The notes under the pieces are model-generated. The model worked only from the letters and a program-made list of their open reading frames with translations, did not search any database and was not told the DNA's origin. The position numbers were made by a program, and so were the translations under genes. From the NCBI GenBank assembly GCA_022822325.1, contig JAJEBW010000047.1, positions 1 through 51,452 on the forward strand: a stretch of 51,452 nucleotides of DNA. Reading direction: 5' to 3'. The number at the start of each line of letters is the position of its first letter. Position 1 is the stretch's first letter. The DNA comes from Gemmatimonadota bacterium (GTDB taxonomy: Bacteria; Gemmatimonadota; Gemmatimonadetes; Longimicrobiales; Gaopeijiaceae). Positions 17,861 to 26,291 of this stretch are shown piece by piece.

Positions 17861-19350
17861 GCCCACTCCAGGAGTCCGGTGCGCACCACCCGGCCACCGC
17901 GTTCAAAGAGGAGGACGAAGGGACGACCCGCGCGTTGCGTCCGCCGGAGCGCGTCGGCGGCGCCCTGAGCCGTGCGGACCCGGAGGTTGTTCACCGCGAG
18001 GATCACGTCGCCGCGCGCGAGACCCGTTCGCCGTGCCAGCAAGTCGGAGATCTCGACGACCAGGGCGCCCTCGGCCGAGGTCAGATCGCGCTCCGCCTGA
18101 ATGTCCGCCGTGACGGTGACGACCTCGAGATCGCGCAGCAGCTCGACTCGTTCCGCGACGACCGAGGGCAGCGGCGCGGCCTCCACGGAGACGGTTCCCT
18201 CGCCTTCCACCTCCAGATCGATCCGGTCGCCCGCCCGCAGCTCGAGGAGAGCGGCCGCATAGTCCAGAGTCGTCGCCAGCCGGGTCGCACCGGCCTGCAG
18301 GAGCCGCGCACCGGGCCGGATCCCCGCCTGCGCCGCCGGAGAACGAGGGGTGATCCGGGCGACGCGCACCCCGCGCGATCTCCCGAATCCGTCGGCTTCC
18401 ACCGCTTCCACATCGAGGCCCAGCCAGGCGCGCCGCACCTCGCCGTAGCGTTCGAGATCGGCGGCGATCCTGAGCGCGCGGTCGATCGGAATGGCGAAGC
18501 CGAGTCCCTCGCTGCCGCCCGACCGCGAGAGGATGGAGGCGTTGATGCCGATGACCTCGCCCAGGGCGTTGACGAGGGGGCCGCCCGAGTTCCCCGGATT
18601 GATGGAAGCGTCGGTCTGAATCATGCCGAGATGGTAGCCGTCGTCGCCGTCGCCGGGAACGATGTGGCGGCCGAGCGCGCTGACCACCCCGGCCGTGACC
18701 GAGGGCTCCGGGCTGGAGATGAGGCCACCGAAGGGATTGCCGATCGCGACGGTCCACTCTCCGATCATCAGATCCGAGGATGTGCCGAGGGGGGCGACGG
18801 GGAGATCGACGGCGTCGGGCAAGGCGAGGACGGCGATGTCGGTCGCCGGATCGGAGCCGACGAGGCGGGCATTGAAGTCGCGCGAATCGGGCAGCGTGAC
18901 GAGGATCTCGGTTGCGTCGTCCACCACGTGATGGTTGGTCAGCACCGTGCCGCGGGCATCGACGATGAATCCGGAGCCGAGCCCCTGACTCTCGCGAAAG
19001 GGAAGGTAGTAGTCATCAAAGAAGGTACGCCGTCGCACCTGCTCTCGCCGCCGCACCGAGATGGTGACGACCGCCGGCGCCACATTCCGGGCGGCCCGCA
19101 CGATCGCCGTGGCGCGGCTGTTGGCGAGGGACTGGCGGGGCGGGGACGGGTTGGAACTCCAACCGGACGGACCGGCTGCGGAACGGGCAGCGCCACCGTT
19201 CCCGGAACCGACGGCAGGGACAGCGACGGCGGAGCCCTCCACGCGCCGTGGATCGCACCCCGAGAGCGCAACCGATATCCCCAATGCCGCAGCCGCGAGA
19301 GCGGCGACGCGCGCGGCGGACACGCGAATCATGGACCGGAGTCGCATCAT
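17857..19350 (-). CDS. HtrA/DegP-type serine protease, lipoprotein
   Basis: A 497-aa trypsin-fold protease. The triad is visible as His in LTNHHVVDD, Asp in SDPATDIAVLAL and Ser in PGNSGGPLVN. Two PDZ-like segments follow (about residues 300-380 and 400-490). The N-terminus is a lipoprotein signal ending in ALSGC, so it is probably anchored in the periplasm, where it would handle misfolded envelope proteins. The start ATG 19350 overlaps the truA stop and has GGAGG upstream. It lies between truA and purB without a gap; its link to purine synthesis is positional only. Confidence 0.93.
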   Translation of the reverse strand: MMRLRSMIRVSAARVAALAAAALGISVALSGCDPRRVEGSAVAVPAVGSGNGGAARSAAGPSGWSSNPSPPRQSLANSRATAIVRAARNVAPAVVTISVRRREQVRRRTFFDDYYLPFRESQGLGSGFIVDARGTVLTNHHVVDDATEILVTLPDSRDFNARLVGSDPATDIAVLALPDAVDLPVAPLGTSSDLMIGEWTVAIGNPFGGLISSPEPSVTAGVVSALGRHIVPGDGDDGYHLGMIQTDASINPGNSGGPLVNALGEVIGINASILSRSGGSEGLGFAIPIDRALRIAADLERYGEVRRAWLGLDVEAVEADGFGRSRGVRVARITPRSPAAQAGIRPGARLLQAGATRLATTLDYAAALLELRAGDRIDLEVEGEGTVSVEAAPLPSVVAERVELLRDLEVVTVTADIQAERDLTSAEGALVVEISDLLARRTGLARGDVILAVNNLRVRTAQGAADALRRTQRAGRPFVLLFERGGRVVRTGLLEWA

Positions 19351-20171
19351 CGAGGGCCTCCGCCGACTTCGCCGGCCCGCGTTGGGACCACCGTTCCGGG
19401 GTAGTCCACACGTACGAGAAAAAGACCGCCCGGAGGGGCCGGGGAGGATGTGATCGGAACGCCTTTCGCGTCGCCTGGAAGGCTCTGTCGCTGAAGAAGT
19501 CGAAGCATGTCGCTCTCGTCGCGGCGGCCAAGGGCGATCTCCACCATCGTGCCGACCAAATATCGCACCATGCGATGGAGAAAGCGGTTCGCGGAGATCT
19601 CGAATGCGACGCCCGGTCCATCCCAGCGGCTCCACCGGGCGCGGACCACCCGGCAACGATAACCCCGTTGTGGCTGCCCCGCCCGGGCGAAGGCGCGGAA
19701 GCTGCGCTCGCCGACGATCGAATGCGCGGCCCGCTTCGCGCGCTCGAGGTCGAGCGGCCGAAGGAGGGGCCAGCACCAGGGGCGGTGAAAGGGGGATGCG
19801 GCCTCCTCCTCCGTTCCCACCCGGTAAAGATAGTGGCGCAGGACCGCGTCGCGGCGCGGGTGAAATCCTCCCGAAACGGCCACCGCGCCACGCACCCAGA
19901 TCGAATTCGGAAGCAGCGCGTTGAGCGCCCGGGCCAGATCCGGACCATCCCAGCGGGCCGGCATCGATACGGCGGCAACCTGGCCCGTCGCGTGGACGCC
20001 CGCGTCGGTGCGACCCGACCCGACCACCGGTCGCCTTCCACCGGCAAGTCTGGCGACGGCGCGTTCGACCTCGCCCTGAACGGTCGGCGACCCCGGCTGC
20101 GCCTGCCAACCGTGAAAACCGCTCCCGTCGTAGTGAAGGGTCAGCTTGAAGCGGATCTCGCCGGGGCTCAT
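19347..20171 (-). CDS. truA: tRNA pseudouridine(38-40) synthase
   Basis: A 274-aa TruA. The catalytic Asp lies in GSGRTDAGVHATGQVA, preceded by FKLTLHYDGSGFHGWQ and followed by RHYLYRV and FLHRMVRYLVGTMVEIALGR. It modifies uridines in the anticodon arm. ATG 20169-20171 was chosen because it begins exactly at the conserved N-terminal strand. It heads the long leftward run and is divergent from trpD, 59 bp away. Confidence 0.95.
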   Translation of the reverse strand: MSPGEIRFKLTLHYDGSGFHGWQAQPGSPTVQGEVERAVARLAGGRRPVVGSGRTDAGVHATGQVAAVSMPARWDGPDLARALNALLPNSIWVRGAVAVSGGFHPRRDAVLRHYLYRVGTEEEAASPFHRPWCWPLLRPLDLERAKRAAHSIVGERSFRAFARAGQPQRGYRCRVVRARWSRWDGPGVAFEISANRFLHRMVRYLVGTMVEIALGRRDESDMLRLLQRQSLPGDAKGVPITSSPAPPGGLFLVRVDYPGTVVPTRAGEVGGGPR

Positions 20172-20230
20172 ACTTCCGGCTCCCAACCATCCGGAATTTC
20201 CGGTTCGCGCCCGCCGCTCGCCATCGACAC

Positions 20231-21292
20231 ATGACTGAAACAACCTTCGATCCCGCCGCTCTCCTCGACAAGGTCGTCGCCGGCAACTCCCTCGGCCGGG
20301 AGGAGGCCGGAGAAGTCTTTGCTCACATCGTCGCCGGGGAGGTCTCTCCGGTCGTCACCGGCGCGCTCCTCGCCGCCCTCCAGACGCGGGGCCTCGATCC
20401 AGCCGAGGTCGCCGGCGGAGTCCAGGCGTTGCGCGCGGCCATGATCCCCGTCTTCTCCCGCGATCCCGGCGCTCTGGTCGATACCTGCGGCACCGGGGGC
20501 GGCGGCGTCTCGACCTTCAACATCTCGACCGCGGCCGCCTTCGTGGCCGCCGCCGCGGGCATTCCGATCGCCAAGCACGGCAACCGCTCCTTCACCTCGA
20601 AGTGCGGGAGCGCCGATGTGCTGGAGGCGCTGGGCGCGGTCGTGACGCTCTCGCCCGAGGAGATGGCCGCGGTCCTGGAGGAAGTCGGCATCGTCTTCAT
20701 GTTCGCCCCGCTCCTCCACCCCGCCATGCGCCATGTCGCCCCGGTGAGGCGCGCGCTCGGGATCGCCACGATCATGAATCTGCTCGGGCCGCTCACGAAT
20801 CCCGCAGGCGTGTGCCGCCAGGTGGTCGGCGTCGCCGATCCCGCCTGCCTGGAGCTGGTGGTCCGCGCCCTCGCCGAGCTGGGACACCGCCGCGCGCTCG
20901 TCGTGCATGGCGAGCCCGGTCTCGACGAGATCAGTCCGTGCGGGCCCACGCGCGTGGCGGAGCTGGAGGGCGGATCGGTCTCGCTCTACACCATCGTCCC
21001 GGAGGACCTGGGCGTGGAGCCCGCCGCGCCCGCAGCCCTTGCCGGGGGCGAACCGGAGGAGAATGCCCGCCTCGTGCGCGCCGTGCTGGCCGGATCGGAG
21101 CGGGGCGCTCCCCGGTCGGCGGTTCTGGTCAACGCCGCGGCCGCGATCGTGGTGGGAGGCAGCGCGGCGTCGCTGGCCGAGGGGGTGCGCACGGCCGCCG
21201 CGGCGATCGATTCCGGCCGGGCGCTGAATGTCCTGGAGCGGATGATCGCCGCCACGCAAGCCGCCGAGCGGGGACGCGAGCGAGAGGCCTGA
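20231..21292 (+). CDS. trpD: Anthranilate phosphoribosyltransferase
   Basis: 353 aa; transfers phosphoribose from PRPP to anthranilate. Motifs seen are VDTCGTGGGGVSTFNISTAA, KHGNRSFTSKCGSADVLEALG, RRALGIATIMNLLGPLTNPA and GLDEISPCGPTRV. It is a stand-alone TrpD, not fused to a TrpG glutaminase. trpE and trpG are not in the window. It is separated from the other trp genes by the divergent lexA gene. Confidence 0.97.
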   Translation: MTETTFDPAALLDKVVAGNSLGREEAGEVFAHIVAGEVSPVVTGALLAALQTRGLDPAEVAGGVQALRAAMIPVFSRDPGALVDTCGTGGGGVSTFNISTAAAFVAAAAGIPIAKHGNRSFTSKCGSADVLEALGAVVTLSPEEMAAVLEEVGIVFMFAPLLHPAMRHVAPVRRALGIATIMNLLGPLTNPAGVCRQVVGVADPACLELVVRALAELGHRRALVVHGEPGLDEISPCGPTRVAELEGGSVSLYTIVPEDLGVEPAAPAALAGGEPEENARLVRAVLAGSERGAPRSAVLVNAAAAIVVGGSAASLAEGVRTAAAAIDSGRALNVLERMIAATQAAERGREREA

Positions 21293-21360
21293 CCCCTTCG
21301 GAAGGGCGAGAGCGCCGCCACCGGGCGGGCGCAAGGGACGCGCGCGGGCAACGGGTTCCA

Positions 21361-21963
21361 TCAGTAGCTCCGGATCAGCCCCACCACCACCCCCTGAATC
21401 CTCACCCTGGCGGCGTCTTCGACGATCGCTTCCATCTCCCGGTTGGCCGGTTGCAGTCGCACTCGTCCCCCCCCTTCGCGGTACAGCTTCTTGACCGTCG
21501 CGGCCTCGTCGCGCACCAGCGCCACCACGGTCTCTCCGTCTTCGGCGGTCGCGGCCTCGCGCACCACGATGTGATCGCCGTCGCGGATCTGTTCGTCGAT
21601 CATCGAGTCCCCCCGCACGCGCAGCGCGTAGTGGCGGAACCGGCCCGGCGCCATCTCGCTCGGAACCGCCAGGGTGTCGTCGTCCACGATCGCCTCGATC
21701 GGCTGCCCGGCGGCGACCGTTCCCAGCAGCGGCAGCAGCGCCGACGCCCCGCCTTCGTCCACGATCTCGATCGAGCGGGAGCCCCGGTACGACTTCCGGA
21801 TGTACCCCTTCCTCTCCAGATTCGTAACGTGCTCGTGAACCGTCGCGAGCGAGGCGTATCCGAAGGCCTTGCAGATCTCCTCGAAGCTGGGCGAGTATCC
21901 GCGTTCTCCGATGAAGTCGCCGATGAAGTCGAGAATCCTCTTCTGTTTGCGGGTGAGCGCCAC
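21361..21963 (-). CDS. lexA: LexA SOS repressor
   Basis: A 200-aa repressor-protease. An N-terminal winged helix-turn-helix (LTRKQKRILDFIGDFIGERG onward) is followed by the self-cleavage site Ala85-Gly86 in GTVAAGQPIEA and by the catalytic dyad Ser120 (RGDSM) and Lys158 (ATVKKL). The GTG start at 21963 has GAGGAGG five bases upstream; longer in-frame starts lack a homologous N-terminus. It would repress DNA-damage genes and itself. It is inserted between trpD and trpC in the opposite direction. Confidence 0.96.
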   Translation of the reverse strand: MALTRKQKRILDFIGDFIGERGYSPSFEEICKAFGYASLATVHEHVTNLERKGYIRKSYRGSRSIEIVDEGGASALLPLLGTVAAGQPIEAIVDDDTLAVPSEMAPGRFRHYALRVRGDSMIDEQIRDGDHIVVREAATAEDGETVVALVRDEAATVKKLYREGGGRVRLQPANREMEAIVEDAARVRIQGVVVGLIRSY

Positions 21964-22045
21964 GAGTGCCTCCTCTGGTTGCGGATTTTCCGGGTGCGTG
22001 AACGGTGCGCCGCCGGCCGCCGGATTCCGCGGACGACCGCCGATA

Positions 22046-22086
22046 CCGAATACTTGCCGAACAGGGTAACCGAATTGCAACCGAAT
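22046..22086 (-). promoter_or_regulatory. Candidate LexA operators (tandem GAAT/GAAC half-sites)
   Basis: CCGAAT/C occurs four times at 22046, 22057, 22070 and 22081. The copies pair as GAAT-N7-GAAC (22048-22062) and GAAT-N7-GAAT (22072-22086). On the lexA strand this is GTTC-N7-ATTC and ATTC-N7-ATTC, close in form to the direct-repeat LexA box GTTC-N7-GTTC known from alphaproteobacteria. The two pairs straddle the -10 of the predicted lexA promoter. Confidence 0.5.
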
Positions 22087-22091
22087 AGCAA
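22063..22091 (-). promoter_or_regulatory. Predicted lexA promoter
   Basis: On the minus strand TTGCTA (22091-22086) is followed after exactly 17 bp by TACCCT (22068-22063). It lies about 100 bp upstream of the lexA start and overlaps the repeated half-sites, as expected for autoregulation. trpC starts at 22113 in the other direction, so repressor bound here could also affect the trpC promoter. Confidence 0.45.
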
Positions 22092-22112
22092 GCCGAGGGT
22101 CGGCGCACGCCC

Positions 22113-22934
22113 ATGAAGCCACGGGGGGTGCGGCGGGTCGAGGGAATCCTGCAGCGGATCGTGGAGACCAAGTCCGACGAGATCCGGGCGTTGCGGCGTC
22201 GCGCGCGCGAGTTGCCGGGGGAAGCGGAAGATGCGCCGCCGGCGCGGCCGACCTTGCCCACGCTGCGCCAGTCCCCGACGATGGGCGTCATTGCCGAGAT
22301 CAAGCGGCGTTCTCCCGGCGCGGGCGAGATCGATTCCGCGCTCGATCCGGTTCTCCTCTCCGGCGCCTACGAAGATGCCGGAGCGGCCGCGGTGAGCGTC
22401 CTGACCGACGGACCCTGGTTCGGGGGTTCGCTCGACGATCTGCGGGCCCTTCGCCGCGCGCGCTCGATTCCGTTGTTGCGCAAGGACTTCGTCATCGATC
22501 CCCTCCAGGTGTGGGAGGCGCGCGGGGCCGGAGCCGATCTGGCGCTGCTCATCGTCCGAATCCTCGATCGCTTTCTCCTTGCCGATCTGCGCGCCATGAT
22601 TCACGATCTCGGGATGACCGCCCTGGTCGAGGTCCATGACGAATGGGAGGTGGAGCGGGCGCTTGGCGCCGGGGCCGAGCTTGTGGGAGTCAACAATCGC
22701 GATCTCTCCGTCTTTCGCGCCGATCTGGCCGTGACCGAACGACTGGCGCGCTACCTGCCCGGCGAGGTGGCGCTGGTGTCGGAGAGCGGGATCGGGAGCG
22801 CGGAGGATGTGGAGCGGGTGGCGGCCGTCGGCGCCGATGCGGTGCTGGTGGGCGAGGCGCTGGTGCGGAGCGAGGATCCGGGGGAAGCGGTGGCGGCGAT
22901 GGCGGCGGTGCGGCGCAAGGGGGACCGGCGGTGA
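22113..22934 (+). CDS. trpC: Indole-3-glycerol phosphate synthase
   Basis: A 273-aa TIM barrel that closes the indole ring from CdRP. Key elements are [51 protein letters not shown] and [12 protein letters not shown]. It starts 32 bases from the first lexA half-site, so its leader is very short. It overlaps trpF by 4 bp. Confidence 0.96.
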   Translation: MKPRGVRRVEGILQRIVETKSDEIRALRRRARELPGEAEDAPPARPTLPTLRQSPTMGVIAEIKRRSPGAGEIDSALDPVLLSGAYEDAGAAAVSVLTDGPWFGGSLDDLRALRRARSIPLLRKDFVIDPLQVWEARGAGADLALLIVRILDRFLLADLRAMIHDLGMTALVEVHDEWEVERALGAGAELVGVNNRDLSVFRADLAVTERLARYLPGEVALVSESGIGSAEDVERVAAVGADAVLVGEALVRSEDPGEAVAAMAAVRRKGDRR

Positions 22935-23692
22935 GGGGGATCGGAAGCGGGAAGGCCGGCGACGGCGAAGCCAACGATCGGGGAAGCGTTCGCGGCGAGG
23001 GAAGGGCGAGCGGACCTGGGCGGCCGGTGCGCGCCAAGGTCTGCGGAGTGATGTCGGCGCGGGATGCGGCGGTGGTGGCGGAGGCCGGGGCGGACTACAT
23101 GGGGGTGATTCTCTCGCCGGGCTACGGTCGCTCGGTGGAGGCGGAACGCGCGGCCGGGTTCCTGGCCGGGAAGCCGGTGCGGACGGTGGGCGTCTTCGTG
23201 GACGAGGCGGCCGAACGGGTGGCTGCGGTGGCGGGGCGGGTGGGTGTGCAGGTGATTCAGCTCTCGGGCGGCGAGTCTCCGGCTTTCGTGGCCGAGGTGG
23301 CCGCGGCGGGGCCCTGGGAGGTGTGGAAGACGATTCATGTCCGTCCCGGTCGCTCGACGGCGCGCCTGGTCGCGCCCTACGCGGAGGCGGTCGGCGGGAT
23401 CCTTCTCGACGCCTGGAATCCCGCCCTCCCCGGAGGCGCCGGCACCGGTTTCCAGTGGGCCGCCGTGGGACCGGAGGTGCGCGCCGCGATCGGTTCGGCG
23501 ACCTTCATCGCCGCGGGAGGAATGACCCCCGACAACGCCGGCGCCGCGCTGCGCGCCCTCGAACCCGATGTTCTCGACGTAAGCTCCGGGGTGGAATCGT
23601 CGCCGGGGCGAAAGGATCCCGAGCGCACCCGGGCCTTCGTGGCGGCGGTGGAGCGAGCGAATTCGCGGGCGGCGCCGGGAGCGGGGGCGTAA
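22931..23692 (+). CDS. trpF: Phosphoribosylanthranilate isomerase
   Basis: A 253-aa TIM barrel with the family N-terminal strand [14 protein letters not shown], then [40 protein letters not shown] and [15 protein letters not shown]. Cys in KVCG is the usual catalytic cysteine. The GTG at 22931 overlaps the trpC stop; it adds about 35 Gly/Arg-rich residues before the barrel, so the true start may be further in. Confidence 0.94.
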   Translation: MRGIGSGKAGDGEANDRGSVRGEGRASGPGRPVRAKVCGVMSARDAAVVAEAGADYMGVILSPGYGRSVEAERAAGFLAGKPVRTVGVFVDEAAERVAAVAGRVGVQVIQLSGGESPAFVAEVAAAGPWEVWKTIHVRPGRSTARLVAPYAEAVGGILLDAWNPALPGGAGTGFQWAAVGPEVRAAIGSATFIAAGGMTPDNAGAALRALEPDVLDVSSGVESSPGRKDPERTRAFVAAVERANSRAAPGAGA

Positions 23693-23742
23693 CGAAGAGC
23701 ACGGGCGTCGCAAGGAGCGCGGGCATCGCAGGGAGATTTCAA

Positions 23743-25143
23743 ATGGAGAACGATCGCTTGCCGGCGCGGGCTCGCCTGCCGCAGGAAGACCGCCAGTTGG
23801 ACGATGACCTTTTGCGGCAGGCCGAACGGTTGGTGGAGGACGAACGGTCGGCGAGGGACGCCTGCGCCATGGAGGGCGGTTGCGGTCCGGCCGACGACGC
23901 ATGGGAAGACGACGGCCTGATGCCGACCCTTGGCGCCCGCACCGCCGACGGTCCCGGACGCTTCGGTCCCTTCGGGGGCAGATACGTTCCCGAGACGCTG
24001 ATTCCCGCGCTCGACGAGCTCGAAGCCGCCTATGGGGAAGCGTCCGCCGACCCGGTCTTCCTGACCGAGATCGACGCGCTCGCCGCCCACTACATCGGTC
24101 GTCCCACCCCCCTCTACCGCGCCCGCCGCCTGGAGACGGAGGCCGGCGTGGGCCCGATTTATCTGAAGCGGGAGGATCTGAATCACACCGGCGCGCACAA
24201 GATCAACAACACGGTCGGGCAGGCGCTCCTCGCCGAACGGATGGGCAAGCCACGCATCATCGCCGAGACCGGAGCGGGACAGCATGGCGTCGCCACCGCC
24301 ACCGCCTGCGCTCTCTTCAATCTCGAGTGCGTCGTCTACATGGGCGCCGAGGATGTCCGAAGGCAGGCGCTCAACGTCTACCGCATGCGTCTGCTGGGCG
24401 CCGAGGTGCGGCCGGTTCACTCCGGAACGCGCACCCTCAAGGACGCGACCAACGAGGCGCTGCGCGACTGGGTGACCAATGTCGGCGACACCCACTACAT
24501 CATCGGTTCGGTGGTGGGACCGCACCCATTCCCCCGCATCGTGCGCGATTTCCAGGCGGTGATCGGACGCGAGGCGAAGCGGCAGATCCTCGAGGTGGAG
24601 GGACGGCTGCCCCGGACGGTCGTGGCCTGCGTCGGCGGAGGGTCCAACGCGATGGGAATGTTCCACGCCTTCGTCGAGGACGAGGACGTCGCGCTGGTCG
24701 GGGTGGAGGCTGCGGGCGAGGGACTCGGCACCGGGCGGTCGTCCGCATCGCTGAGCGAGGGACGTCCCGGAGTGCTGCACGGATCGCTCAGCTATCTCCT
24801 TCAGGATGCCGACGGCCAGATTTCGCCGGCGCATTCGGTGGCGGCGGGGCTGGACTACCCCGGGGTCGGGCCGGAGCACTCCTTCCTGCGGGATTCGGGG
24901 CGGGCCCGCTACGAGTGCGTGGGGGACGAGGCGGCCGCACGCGCCTTCCGGATTCTGCCGCGCCTGGAGGGGATCATTCCGGCGCTGGAGACGGCGCACG
25001 CGCTGGCCTGGGCGATCGAGGCCGGGCGCCGCGGCGAGATCGAGGGCCCGGTGGCGATCTGCCTGAGCGGAAGGGGGGACAAGGACGCGGTTCATGTCGC
25101 CGGCCTGCGCGGCGGGGCCGCCCGGGAAGGAAGACGCGAATAG
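23743..25143 (+). CDS. trpB: Tryptophan synthase beta subunit
   Basis: 466 aa; PLP-dependent condensation of indole with serine. The PLP lysine lies in [15 protein letters not shown], the phosphate loop in [12 protein letters not shown] and the substrate loop in [12 protein letters not shown], so it is TrpB1-type and expected to partner TrpA. It starts at ATG 23743 with GGGAG upstream. This leaves an unusual acidic N-terminal extension of about 65 residues before the normal start region ([20 protein letters not shown]). The stop shares one base with the trpA start. Confidence 0.96.
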   Translation: MENDRLPARARLPQEDRQLDDDLLRQAERLVEDERSARDACAMEGGCGPADDAWEDDGLMPTLGARTADGPGRFGPFGGRYVPETLIPALDELEAAYGEASADPVFLTEIDALAAHYIGRPTPLYRARRLETEAGVGPIYLKREDLNHTGAHKINNTVGQALLAERMGKPRIIAETGAGQHGVATATACALFNLECVVYMGAEDVRRQALNVYRMRLLGAEVRPVHSGTRTLKDATNEALRDWVTNVGDTHYIIGSVVGPHPFPRIVRDFQAVIGREAKRQILEVEGRLPRTVVACVGGGSNAMGMFHAFVEDEDVALVGVEAAGEGLGTGRSSASLSEGRPGVLHGSLSYLLQDADGQISPAHSVAAGLDYPGVGPEHSFLRDSGRARYECVGDEAAARAFRILPRLEGIIPALETAHALAWAIEAGRRGEIEGPVAICLSGRGDKDAVHVAGLRGGAAREGRRE

Positions 25144-25952
25144 TGCCGGCCCATCCGTTGGGGCCCATCAGGGAGCGCTTCGAGAAGCTCGCGCGGGAAG
25201 GAAGGACGGGCTTCATCCCCTACGTCACCGCCGGGTATCCCTCAAGGGTCCATACCCGCCAGTTGCTGACCGGACTGGTCGAAGCCGGCGCCGATGTGAT
25301 CGAACTCGGCATTCCCTTCAGCGACCCGATGGCCGACGGCCCCACCATTCAACGCTCGAGCCAGGGTGCGCTGGCGGCGGGAGCCACGGTGGACATGACG
25401 CTCGACCTGGTTGGCGATCTGCGTTCCTGGAGCGACATCCCCATTGTGATCTTCTCCTATCTCAATCCGATCTACGCGCAGGGCATCGAGGACTTTCTGA
25501 TGCTCGCCGCCGACGCGGGGGTGAACGGCATCCTCCCGACCGATCTGCCTGTGGGCGCCGACCCCGACCTGGAACATCAACTCAGGCACTCGACCCTTGA
25601 CCTGGTGCGCCTCGTCGCGCCGACCACCACCCCGGAGCGCGTGCGCGAGATCGCGGCCGAGAGCGAGGGATTCCTCTACTACATCGCCCGCACCGGAGTG
25701 ACGGGCGCGCGCAGCCGCCTTCGTCGCGAGCTCGCCGCCGAGGTGAGCGCGGTGCGTTCGGCCAGCTACCTGCCGGTCGCGGTGGGATTCGGGGTCTCGT
25801 CGCCGGAACATGCCCGCGCCGTCGCCCGGATGGCGGATGCCGTAGTGGTGGGAAGCGCCCTGGTCGATAGCCTCGACAGCGAGGGCGTGGAAGGCGCGCT
25901 CCGCTTCGCGCGAAGTCTGCGGGCGGCGCTGGACGAGGGGGGGACGGGGTGA
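25143..25952 (+). CDS. trpA: Tryptophan synthase alpha subunit
   Basis: A 269-aa TIM barrel cleaving indole-3-glycerol phosphate. The catalytic Glu lies in DVIELGIPFSDPMADGP and the catalytic Asp in GILPTDLPV; the phosphate site is in VGFGVSSPEHA and VVVGSALVD. It starts at GTG 25143, one base overlapping the trpB stop. It is the last trp gene and is followed at once by the remains of a DoxX-like gene. Confidence 0.96.
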   Translation: MPAHPLGPIRERFEKLAREGRTGFIPYVTAGYPSRVHTRQLLTGLVEAGADVIELGIPFSDPMADGPTIQRSSQGALAAGATVDMTLDLVGDLRSWSDIPIVIFSYLNPIYAQGIEDFLMLAADAGVNGILPTDLPVGADPDLEHQLRHSTLDLVRLVAPTTTPERVREIAAESEGFLYYIARTGVTGARSRLRRELAAEVSAVRSASYLPVAVGFGVSSPEHARAVARMADAVVVGSALVDSLDSEGVEGALRFARSLRAALDEGGTG

Positions 25953-25956
25953 TGCC

Positions 25957-26247
25957 ATCGCTGTGGAGCAGGGCGCCCAGGTGCGCAAGGGGCGGAATCA
26001 GGAGCAGAGTGCCTGCGACCACCTGAGCCGCGCCGATGAAGCGCCAGAATAAGCCGGTCTGGTACATTGCCTCGAAGAAGGCGCCGATGGGAGCGTCGGG
26101 GGGCAGGTTGGTGAAGCGCTGGCCAAGCAGTTTGACCATCCCGGTCGGAATGAACCCGGCGGCAAGTGAGGATGCGCGTAAAGAGGGTCAACCGGTAAGA
26201 AGCGCGCTGGAGCGAATCCGCAGGAAGAGGCGGTCGAGCGGCATCAT
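25957..26247 (-). pseudogene. Decayed DoxX-like membrane protein gene
   Basis: Three overlapping frames together give a DoxX-like sequence. MPLDRLFLRIRSSALLTG ends at a TGA near 26191, TLFTRIL continues in the -1 frame, and AAGFIPTGMVKLLGQRF resumes in the first frame, running through EAMYQTGLFWRFIGAAQVVA to LGALLHS. One missing and one extra base would therefore restore it. The 3' part is lost just short of the trpA stop, where the frame runs on antisense to trpA. At least one further membrane helix expected of the family is absent. It is very likely non-functional. Confidence 0.7.
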
Positions 26248-26291
26248 CGAGCGTTGTTCCGTCCCGGCGCTCGCCTTCAGTTTTCTTCCGA

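Noticed and set aside
17860..17866. GTG 17866 as the purB start
   Set aside because: The GGAG needed as ribosome binding site overlaps this codon; ATG 17860 is correctly spaced and overlaps the htrA stop.
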